Source: Cinnamomum chago
Taxonomy: Eukaryota; Streptophyta; Magnoliopsida; Laurales; Lauraceae
Assembly (NCBI GenBank): GCA_038049695.1
Contig: CP142454.1
Span: 15,570,501 to 15,634,500, forward strand
Direction of reading: 5' to 3'
Length of the DNA: 64,000 nucleotides
Notes under the pieces: generated by a model
Databases searched by the model: none
The model's input: the letters and a program-made list of their open reading frames with translations, nothing else
Told to the model about the DNA's origin: nothing
Program-made: the position numbers and the translations under genes
In this document: piece by piece, positions 50,224 to 60,177 of the stretch
Layout: the number at the start of each line of letters is the position of its first letter
How positions within the stretch are numbered: position 1 is the first letter of the stretch

Positions 50224-50634
50224 TGTAAGGATCCGGCCTATTTCTACCGGGCTGATATTGTCCGCTCTGGGCCTCGGCCCGCACGGTTTTACTTGATGGC
50301 ATTCCTCGCAACGTCGCCAAAACGCGTCAACCAAGTAAGGTCAGCACCCCACATATAGCCAGGACTCGGGGCAGCCTCATAGGCGATGTGGGACGTGTTC
50401 TCACAATCCCACCCACTTAGAGGAGAGCCGCCCTCGGCTCTGATACCATTCTGTAAGGATCCGGCCCATTTCTACCGGGCTGATATTGTCCGCTCTGGGC
50501 CTCGGCCCGCACGGTTTTACTTAATGACATTCCGTCGCAACGTCGCCAAAACGCGTCAACCAAGTAAGGCCAGCATCCCACATATAACCAGGACTCGGGG
50601 CAGCCTCATAGGCGATGTGGGACGTGTTCTCACA
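50224..50634 (-). mobile_element. TRIM retrotransposon in 5' leader of ENT copy B
   Basis: 411 bp: two LTRs (50224-50405 and 50452-50634, about 182 bp, near-identical) around 46 bp. On minus the LTR runs TGTGAGAACACG to CGGATCCTTACA. The interior holds the primer-binding site TGGTATCAGAGCC (50436-50448), matching initiator tRNA-Met, and a purine-rich AAGTGGGTGGGAT next to the 3' LTR. A perfect 5-bp duplication GAAGT (50219-50223, 50635-50639) flanks it. No protein, as expected for a terminal-repeat retrotransposon in miniature. It lies four bases upstream of the ENT start codon; copy A has GGGAAGTAGCAATG uninterrupted. Confidence 0.96.
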
Positions 50635-50964
50635 GAAGTAGCAATGACTTCTAATGATGAAGATGTGGCAATCAAGGTTTGAAGCTTAAAATGTTTTATG
50701 CAAATATGTTTAGTGGAATTTAAATAGATTCTTAATGTCTCTTTGTTGTGATTAACAGGGAAAGTACACTGCAATGTTTTTGTGTTGGGTCCTCGGAACT
50801 GGTGGCCAATTTGCGTGGAATAGCTTGTTGACAACCTTAGATTACTATATTGCCATATACCCTGTATGCATTCATTTACTTCCCCTTCTTTCCATCCATG
50901 GTTACTGTTCTTAAGATATTCATACTCAAGTTGAGTAACGTTGTAACCATGTAACTGAACAATT

Positions 50965-51138
50965 TTTTTTTTTTTTTTGCTATCGACCCCTAGTGGTTTC
51001 TCCCTTTTCAGAGTCGAAAGTTCAGTCCACTTGTGCTACCACCTGGGGGCCATAGGGGTTTTGCCCAGCTTCTCTCTGGGCCCCCGGAGGAATTATTCCA
51101 GCCCAAAGGGTTGGGAACCCTCCATTAGAAAAAAAAAA
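50965..51138 (+). mobile_element. SINE in ENT intron 2, copy B
   Basis: Same insertion as 31961-32133, with target-site duplications near 50949 and 51139 and a poly-A end. Confidence 0.9.
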
Positions 51139-51536
51139 TGTAACTAATCATTTTGCTTCTATATAAATTAGAGAAATCAGAATGAGTGGATCTAGTTCTG
51201 TTGTTTATTTTGTTGTGCAGGACTATCACCCCTCAGGAGTACTTACTATTGCAGTTCTATCTTTTGCATTTGGAATTATCACAATATTGACATACTATGA
51301 AGCGGAGATGAATAACAGATTACGCAACTTGATTGGGTTTACAATTTACGTCATAGGTTCAGTATTAGTTGTTGTAAGTGCTATTTATAATGATTTTACT
51401 AGTTATCTTCTATCATCGCTTCCTACATCTTCCTCCATCTTATTAGTTATTCTTGGTGTACATTAGAAATTTACCACTTTTAGCAATAGTCATTCACCAT
51501 TGGTGAGAGCCAAAGCATCTATTTGCTAGGCCCCAT

Positions 51537-51854
51537 TGCAGGATCTTAGACCCCATTGAGATACCACTTATCCCAAAATCAATTAGTAATAGGAAACGGC
51601 ACAACAATGCCTTTATGATGAGGCTGAGGGCTCGACCACAATTATGACCATTCAGGAGCGATAATGGACATTGACCTCAACACCCATTTTGTTGAATACT
51701 TTGAGAATTGTTGAGGTTGACGTCCACCCTCATTCTTGAGCGGTCATAATCGTGGTTGAGCCCTCGCCCTCACCATAAAATTAATGTTGTGCCGTTTCCC
51801 ATCACTAATTGGTTTTAGAATAAGTGGTAGCTCAATGGGGTGTAAGATCCTACA
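51537..51854. mobile_element. Foldback element in ENT intron 3, copy B
   Basis: Same inverted-arm element as 32536-32853. Here TG...CA ends are followed by AGTGGTATCTAGA, closer to a tRNA-Met primer-binding site, which favours a TRIM-like LTR origin. Confidence 0.78.
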
Positions 51855-54111
51855 AGTGGTATCTAGAAGTTTCTTCTAAGTGACGATCTAAGATGCATGC
51901 GCAGCTTGTGACCAGCAGATAGACAACTTACTTGGGTGGTTGCTAAATGAATTAGTAATGTCAATTATGATATATCTTGTCTTTCGGTACATTTTTCCAT
52001 CAAATTTAACCTTATTTTGTTGTTTTTCCCCTTGGTAGTTGAATTTGGCAACATCTGGAAATGGAAGTATTGGAGCTTATATTGGCATGTGTTCCATATG
52101 TGTTAGTTTTGGAGTTGCAGAAGGCTTTGTTCAAGGTGCAATGGGTGGTGATCTATCCTTCATGTGTCAAGAATTCATTCAGGTGATTTGTTAATTGTTA
52201 CATTTCATATTCTGTTTGGTATTGTTTGGTGAGGCAGCCTTTTGCCAATTAAAAAAAGTTTAATAAATATAACAAAAGCATAACATCTGGATTACTTATA
52301 GATATTTGATGCAACTATGCTTAATTTGAATCTCTTACTGATGGACTTGGATTTTTATTGAAAGTTTTTCTTGTTTGGATGTTCTTGTGGCATTGCAGTC
52401 ATTTTCAGCAGGTGTAGCTGCATCCGGGACTCAAGCTTCTGTTCTTAGACTTGCCATAAAGGCAGCGTTTGAAAATACCAAAGGCGGCCTTCGAAAGGGA
52501 GCATGTATATATATAATTCCATTTTTCCGATTTCTTTTATTTTCCATATTCTTTTTTGTTAATTTTAGATCTATCTAATTAATAGTTGCTAGCATGAAAG
52601 TTTATGGAACAATTACAAAAAAAATTGAAAATAGGTGAACAAAATTCATTAGCTCGACGATGATAAAAACGTCAAATTAGCTTCTTTCAAGGTTATTCAA
52701 ATATATGATTAAACATTTAATTAAGGTCCAATTTTATTGATTTCCAAGATCGGACGTCCATGTAGTCATCAACCCTATGTTCATGCTGCTTGGATCGGGT
52801 CCTGCCCATAGGATTCAAGTTGAAGCCCCAGTTCAACCCATTTGCAAACTACATAAACCCCATTGTGTTAGGTATAATTGGGTTGTACTACTAATAGGCA
52901 CTTTAAGCTTATATATTTTTAAAAATAGGTATATTATTCGATGTTAGAAAACTTGTGATTCGGACTCGACTCGTCCAATGCAGCAAAAGAAATTAACTTG
53001 GATAGATACAACGCGGAGACTAATGAGTGTCATGTTCCATTACCTATAAAATATAAATATGGATTTATTTAGTTGCATTCATGATAATCATTTCAAATTA
53101 ATAAATTTATATATGCAAAAAAAAATTTACTGCAAATAAGGAAAATAAAAGAGAAAATATTGCATGTTAATTTTGTTGTTTTTTAGACTAAATATTGCAT
53201 GTAATAGATTAAATATAAGTTTTAAATCACATTTCAAACATCATTTTTAAATTGTTGACTTCAAACCCCATACATAACTACTTAAAAATTAATATCAATT
53301 GTTTATAATTATATTTACCCATCAAAATGGTTGAGAATGCAAACAACTTATTAAAAATGAGATGACTCGGCCGAGTTAATTTCTCCTGTATTTGACTCGG
53401 TCTATCTTTAAATGTGATGACTCAGGAGAGTCAGGAGTCAACTCAGTGAGCACGATAGACTTAAAAATATTTCATCCCCAATCAATTACCTATGAGTTTA
53501 TTTTTAGACATGATTAAAGCTTTTGCTTTGAGAAAACTTTACCAAGTAACTACATCTCCACCCTTTAACTTATTGTAATTAACACTTGAGTTTTAACTGA
53601 GATTTGGTTAAATATGTAGTCTTTGAAAATTGGAATCTTCAATTGATACTCTTCCAAGAGTATTAGCTGGAAACCTTACTGATAATCTAAGCGAAAAACC
53701 CCATTAGCATTCATAGGAATATAATGTAAATCAAATTAAAACTTTGAGCTTTGGAAGAAATGATTTATATTTACCTTTTGGGTATTGCAGAACGTAAAGA
53801 ACATATAAAGTAGGATATATGTGTGTCTGCATGTGTTCTTTTAACTTTTATACTCCAAATATGTGTCAAAGAATTATCACAACAATGGTTTGAGGCAGAA
53901 CTTCTTAACCAAATAAGTATAACCTGATTTCCAAGTCCTACACTATACTAAATATGCAATAGGATGCATATCTATCACTTTTTTTGTTCGTCCCTTCTGC
54001 AAAATAAGCAAAATGTATAAATTTTTGCAGCATGTTTTTGTTTTCAAAGTAAGTTGTGCAGATTTTAGCAAAAGTACTGTCCAATCTTTATGTTATACAA
54101 TATATTGTATA

Positions 54112-54272
54112 GGAGGTATTCAAGTGAGGGATTCCCTCACCGTGTGCGGTGAGGGACTCCCTTTTTGGAGAGGTTTCAAGTACAAAATGGTGTACTCCCT
54201 TTAAGTACAAAAGCCCTTTTGTACTTGATACCTCCCCTTGTGGTGAGGGACTCCCTCACTTAAATATTTTCC
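54112..54272. mobile_element. Palindromic MITE in ENT intron 5, copy B only
   Basis: 161 bp between TA dinucleotides (54110-54111, 54273-54274). The ends share AAGTGAGGGA(T/G)TCCCTCACC in inverted orientation, and the middle has TTTTGTACTT inverted complements. Copy A reads ACAATATCTTTTATATGCC with no insert. TA duplication suggests a Tc1/mariner (Stowaway-like) MITE. Confidence 0.82.
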
Positions 54273-55967
54273 TATTTTATATGCCTCAAAATTCATGATA
54301 TTTCTCTAATGCCTATTCCATTTGGTTGCCAATCACAGTGGTATTTCTAGCAGTCACAGCATTTTTCGAACTAGTATGTCTTCTCCTTTATGCATATGTA
54401 TTCGTCAAACTACCCATCATCAAGTATTATCATTCGAAGGCAGCTGCCGAAGCTTCTAAAACAGTTTCAATTGACCTTACTGTTACTCAAATTCAAGTGC
54501 AGGCTAATCCAAGTGTACGCATCAAAACTACAATTTCCTATTTTTGCGAGTATCAACATTTTTTGTGCTAGTTTTCTAACTTGAATGTGGATTTATTGTA
54601 GGATGGAGAAGATCATAAACTATTAGAACGCCTGAGCAACAAGCAGTTATTACTAAAAAAATATAGATTATGCAATTGATATTGTCCTGATATATATGCT
54701 AACATATTCAATATTCCCTGGGTTTCTAGTTGAGGACACCGGATCCCATGGTTTAGGCTCTTGGTAAGTGTTCATTTCCTAAATCCTTTTGTAGCCTGCA
54801 GTTGGTGTTTTCTCATGTGCTAATTTAATTCATCATTGTAAAGTTTTTTTTTCAATGTTTTAAAACATTGAGGCATATGATGCAATGCTACTGTTTTCCT
54901 ATATAGTGGGGGTATAAGATTCATGAGAACGTCTTTTTAGTTTACAAATAATGGAAAGTTGATCTCATGAGTGCCTTCTTTTTTAATCTCTATTCAAAGT
55001 TTTCAAATAGGAGGCCTACTTATTCCATCACAAATCTATCTTGCTATCCCCTTAAATTGATGCTTATTCTACTTTGAAACTTGGCATTAGCCATCATATG
55101 ATTATATGATGATATAAGGTTGCACGATTTATGCCTTGAAAATTTTAGAGGAGTGAAGACCTAAGACCGGGGGAGGCAATCTTTTCTTGGCTTGACGCCT
55201 CATGTATCCCCATAGTTGTAAACCTCAGGTGAGTTACGAGGCCCTTAGGTGAGGGAAGTAGACCGACCTATGGTGAGAAAAGGTGCATGCCTCGGTTCAA
55301 ATCCAGGAGGAGCAAGGAAAAACTAGAGCATCTTACCGCTAGGGTAAGAGGGCCTTCTTATTTCTGAAGGCCCTTGAAGTAAGCCTCAAGCCTAAGGACT
55401 AAACACTTTTGAAAGCACCAATCTCAATTTTAGGACCTAAATTTCATGGCTTAAATCTCATAAACTACCAACTCAATAGTCAATAGTACAGAAACAATGG
55501 CACTTTTGTTTATGCATAGTGACCTTGGCTTTAATTTACTAGGCCAATAGTAGTAAAGAATCTGGTTGGTGCAATAACTAGCTTTATTTTTGCACTATAG
55601 CATGCCCTAGATCTCACTGAAGTCTCTATCCCATGTGCTCCTGCACATGTGATGAACTCATTTATCCTCATTAAGTGCTTTAATGTGCAGAGAAGATCTA
55701 TTACTCTCTAGCAGATATAAAACTATTTATTTATGCTTTACTGGAGTATAAACTTAATTTCATTCCTTTAGCTCCCATCATGTCTTCTTTTATTATTATT
55801 TTTGTTGTATCTCTTTCAGGTATCCATTAGTTTTGACAACAGTGTTTAATTTGGGGGATCTCGTATCGCGGTACCTTCCACTTATTAACTGCTTAAGGAT
55901 CACATCATGAAGGGGGCTCATGGTAACTGCTTAAGGATCACATCACGAAGGGGGCTCATGGTAGCTA

Positions 55968-57396
55968 CAATAACCACCCTTAAATGCAAAATCTCACAAA
56001 GATTCAGAATACAGCCAATGCAATTAACACCCCCTCTCTAATTTTTGCAAGGACAACTCAACACTCCCTTATAAAATGACGCCCTCCTTGTTGCCTCTCC
56101 ATACCGAGTTCAAAGAGCAGCTTCATCTTTTTTGAAGCTCTTTGGAGGCTGAAAGCCCGAAGTCCGAATCAACTCTTGTGTCTTCCTCCCTCTTCTGAAG
56201 CAGTTGAAAAGGCTCCTCCTTTATTCTCCTCTGCAAAGAAGCTCTTCAGACATTGTTGTGTCTCCCTTTCATTTTTTTGACACCCCAAATGTTGTTTAAC
56301 TAGTTTCGCTTCTTGTCTACTCCATGATCCAGCCGATGACCGTTGCGTTGCTGGTGGATTCAAATTCATGCACTGAGACCCGCCTCGGCCTCCAGAGGTG
56401 TTTAGCACCTGAACCTTAAGTCCTGTTGCTACATCCAGAGAAACCAACGCAGCCACACTCATGGAGTTATCGCTAGTAAAGTTGTAGAACCATCAAATCG
56501 GCATTCATTGAGTGTAGTTGTGTTTGTTTCTCCAGGGATGACAACAGGAAAAAGGTTCCGGTTCCAAGCACCTCTGGAAGCTGTGGAGGATCTCGGTGTG
56601 TGGAGTTGAATCCACTGCCAAGGCAGCGGATATTGGCTTTGGAGGCGAGAAGCGTTCGCAGTTTCTTCTTTTTTTGACTTTGTGCTTTCAGTGTCTAAAG
56701 AGCTTCATGCATAAACAAAGGAAGGTTCTGTTTCATCTGTTTTGAAAAAGGGAGGATGACAAGAGTTGTTTTGGATTCCGGGCTATCAACTTCCAAAGAG
56801 CTTCTGCTCTTTGAACTCGGTTTGGAGGGGCATTTAAATTCTAGTCATGGATTTGGAATGAGTTTTCCTATTGAATGGGGCTGTTGATCTTTATACATCT
56901 GATGAATTTGCTGATCTGTCTGACATGATTTGTAATCAAAGTTTGGCTTTTCTACATCTTTTCTTTGATGGCTGGCCTATGGTGAAGACCTTGGGCTGAT
57001 TTGAGTCCCTCATCCTCTAGGACTTGATGTATTGTTACTTATGGTGAAGAGCTTCAAGTGTAGGGTTGATTAATATGGCAGTTCGGTGTAGTCACCTCTG
57101 CTTTTGCAATGTATGCAGACAGTTTATTATCTGAGTTTGATTGGTTATTTTTACTATCTGTAGAACCGGCAGTGTTACATATTCTGAATATCTTGAAGTT
57201 TAATCCATTGATTTTCGTTTCCTTTTTTTTATTCTTTCTTCATGTCTGGGATTTTACAAAGGGAAAGGTTTTATGCGATTAACTAAATTGAAAAGCAAGA
57301 GATATTGGTGTTAGGAGTTTGAAACAATGGCAGGATTCAATGAAAATCATTATGGTGATGTCCATTCTATATTAAGATCATACTTTTCATCCACAA
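55968..57396. other. Foreign segment replacing the ENT end and 2OGD exons 2-3
   Basis: Not related to copy A. Left junction at GTAGCTACA, right junction at AAAGAGCTCAATTAAG. It contains the inverted repeat described next, then about 550 bp with no recognisable gene. It may be an inserted element whose ends I could not define, or DNA brought in with a deletion. Confidence 0.7.
56090..56832. repeat. Long near-palindrome (about 740 bp, loop about 35 bp)
   Basis: Left arm about 56090-56464 and right arm about 56500-56832 are inverted complements along nearly their whole length, with mismatches and small gaps. Matching pairs: ACCGAGTTCAAAGAGCAG with CTGCTCTTTGAACTCGG; CAACTCTTG with CAAGAGTTG; CTCTTCAGACATTG with CAGTGTCTAAAGAG; GTGGATTCAA with TTGAATCCAC; CTCCAGAGGTG with CACCTCTGGAAG; TCCTGTTG with CAACAGGA; CACACTCAT with GAGTGTAG. 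No coding family is recognised in the arms. Confidence 0.88.
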
Positions 57397-57818
57397 AAAG
57401 AGCTCAATTAAGAAAACCCTAATCACTTCCCTAATTTCCATGACTAAAATCAAGGTTAGTATCTAAAAAAAAAACCTAAAATGTCCTCTTTTTTTCTTTT
57501 TCTTTTTGTTTATACAAGATTGAGAAGTTTCTTCAAACTGTAAGAAAAGAATCATTTCATTTAGTTCTTCTCCTCTCTTACGTGGGTTACGTGGGGTCAG
57601 GTCAGGTTTGACCAGCAACGAGTGTGGTTTTTTATTTGCTGACCTGTTCAAAATGGGCCGGATGCAGGCTATGCTTAAACCTGCAGGCCTCAAGACTTCC
57701 CAACCCAACCCATTTGCCACACCTCAATGGCATTGCCTCAAATTTAGTATAACCATGACGTACCTTTTTATGTTCTTTTGGTTGTACAAATAGTAAATTT
57801 AATATAAACATCTCTTAC

Positions 57819-58323
57819 CTACACTTTTGAGGCCAAAACTGCATGGCCTATTGGTCGTATGTGTAGATCATTTTCAAATTATCCCTCCATCCCAGCGACT
57901 TTTCCTGCTTAGGTAAAAAGCTCTTCCCATACACTACACGGGGCATGGCATTCGTCCTCTCAAAAAACGGTCTTCTTTTCCGGTGACAGGTTGAAGAAAG
58001 TGTGTGGAGGTTGCTTAACAAGCTGCATCACTTCAAGAGGCACCCCATGGTTAATCACTTGGAAAAAGCCTAGCTTTGTAGCTGCCCCACATAGCAAATC
58101 CACGACCACTCTCTCTCTCTTTTCCCCTCCTTTCAAACCCAACATTGATCACTTGTTTTGGATCAATTTGCTCATGGAGAGGGTGCACAAAACACGAGGG
58201 CACAAAGGAAATGTTGCTGTCGACAAGTCCTTTGACACCATTGCCTTCTTCAACAACACATTTGAATAGCTCGGCCAAGTCGTGGCTGAAAATTGGGGAG
58301 GAGGTATCAATGTGAGTATCCAT
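57819..58323 (-). pseudogene. 2OG/Fe(II) dioxygenase, copy B, exon 1 only
   Basis: Matches exon 1 of the copy at 42281-41432. It starts MDTHIDTSSP at 58323 and keeps GFFQVINHGVP, but about 35 bases are missing after KQVIN, which shifts the frame. It keeps CAG where copy A has a TAG stop, and has no MITE. The exon 1 donor CTAC/GTAAG at 57819 is retained, but exons 2 and 3 with all iron- and 2-oxoglutarate-binding residues are absent. It cannot give an enzyme. Confidence 0.9.
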
Positions 58324-58387
58324 CGAGAGGAGAGATGCTTGTATCAGGGGAGTACTTGATGACTTAGGATGTTTGAGAAGCTAGTAT

Positions 58388-58398
58388 AATATATATAG
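58388..58398 (-). promoter_or_regulatory. Putative TATA box of 2OGD copy B
   Basis: Same TATATATATTA block as in copy A, about 65-75 bp upstream of the ATG at 58323. Confidence 0.45.
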
Positions 58399-58747
58399 AC
58401 GACATCCTTTGGAATTGTCAATGAAAAACAAACGATGTATGAATAGAGCCCACCCAAAATGACTAAAATCAGATGGGCATTTTGATGCTGCGAATCATGG
58501 TTATTAAGATGATTTAATATGTTGTTTGAAGGAATGTTGATTCAGTATATTAGAGCTCAATCAGCTGGCAGACATCATTTAAATATAAGGCTTTCTTGCA
58601 TAAGCTGCATTTTGGTGGGGCAAGAATTTTTTCTATTAATATCAGACTCTAAATCGGGCACCCATCCTTAAATGTTTACCGATCTTTAAACATTTTGCCC
58701 ATCCTTAAATGTTTCACCCATATCCGTCCAAATGTTTTACCCATACC

Positions 58748-59033
58748 TAGGGGTGTTATCGGCCAGGCTAAGGTATATCCAGGCCCGGCCCAAGCCCGAC
58801 ACGGGCCTAAAAGTTAGGCCTGAGCCCACCCATTTAATCAATCGGGCCAGGCTGAATTGGGCTTTTCATTACTTTTGTGGGAATTAGGGCACTAATTAAA
58901 TTAAATTATGTGCATTTCTTACACAAGCCGGGCCGAGCCGGGCTATAGGCTTTCTATCATGTAATCCAAACCCGGCCCAATGCGGGATAGGCCCAGATTG
59001 GGCTCGGTCTGGCACACCCCATGAGCACCCCTA
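58748..59033. mobile_element. hAT-like GGGCC-rich element, copy B
   Basis: Counterpart of 42694-42979, ends TAGGGGTG and CACCCCTA. Confidence 0.65.
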
Positions 59034-60141
59034 CCCTTTCGGGCCATTCCCATCCTTAAATGTTTCGTAGTGGTTGAGGTCCACGATTCGAATCCTCTTA
59101 GTGCCTGAACCGATACCATGGTGCTTATGGGTGGGGTCAAGGGGTTCATGTCATTAAAAAAATGGGTAGAAGTCATTGTCATGGTTACAATTGAGGGTTA
59201 TATGATAATCTTTTCCTTTAATTTGAAGTTTACTTACACCTGAATCTTAAGTGAATTTTAGAGCTTCAATAATACTTCATTGGTTTGGCTCGAGCAAATC
59301 AAGTAGTTAAAGTAAAATGAACTATTAAAAATTCTTCTGCTTCCAACTGATCCTCAAATTTTGAATCTCAAACACAAGTTCCGAACAAAAACGGTCTCAT
59401 ACATGTCTATGAATAATTTCCTTTAGCCCAATGAAGAAGTGCCATTAGTTGAAAATCGTGCTCAGGATTCAAGGATGCATAGTGGATTTTGTATCTCTGA
59501 TTCTTTCTGTTCATATGTGCATGTGAGTTCTAAAGTGGATTGGAATCTATTTATCCATTACCTAATGACCATCTAATATTCAAGTTATTCCCAATTTTTT
59601 CTATCTTCGCAATTGTACATTATAATGGAAGTTACATGACTTCTTTGCCCCATTAAATAATATACTATAAAATTGATTACTTGTGAGTTATCAGGCAGTT
59701 TGCGGTGCTTTTGAATATATTTGAATCAACTGTGATGCTACTTACCTTTCAACATATACTTCCCTGTTGGTGTCATATATCTCCAACCCATGACCTTTCA
59801 ACATGTACTTATATATGTGATGCCATTCCTATTCAGCGACTTCAAATGACAATGATCATTAATTCATGTTTCATGTTCCATATTATTACTTAAAAGTGTT
59901 CTCATTTCACACTTTGCTCTGTTTGTGTTTTTTCTTGCTAGAAGCACACTGTATTCTATATCCATATTTCTTTCCCCTTTTCTAATATTGAGATTATCAT
60001 GAATTTATGTTTTATGCATACCCTGTAGTCTTTAATTAGATTATCGTAGTGTCATACTGCTGGTTGTTGATATAACAACCTTTACATAAGTGCAATTGAT
60101 TACACTTCTATTATTTGTATTATTGTGGTTCTTTCTCTCTC

Positions 60142-60177
<36 letters not shown>

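Larger units (their letters stand above)
50644..55967 (+). pseudogene. ENT: ENT nucleoside transporter, copy B, broken
   Basis: Paralogue of copy A. Exons: 50644-50676, 50759-50863, 51221-51373, 52039-52182, 52399-52504, 54339-54514, 54602-54763, and exon 8 from 55820. Start MTSNDEDVAIK; exon 4 has GDLSFMCQEFIQ; exon 5 is in frame here (ENTKGGLRKGA), unlike copy A. Lesions: exon 7 has an A7 run where copy A has A6, causing a frameshift and early stop; exon 8 has CGA changed to TGA (55908-55910) and then a 44-bp tandem duplication (about 55888-55964). Similarity ends at 55967, so the C-terminal third is missing. The TRIM just before the ATG would also disturb its leader. ENT role as in copy A is from family knowledge. 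Confidence 0.93.

Noticed and set aside
56169..56462. 97-codon minus-strand frame
   Set aside because: It lies wholly in one arm of the near-palindrome, is not preserved in the other arm, and matches nothing I know.
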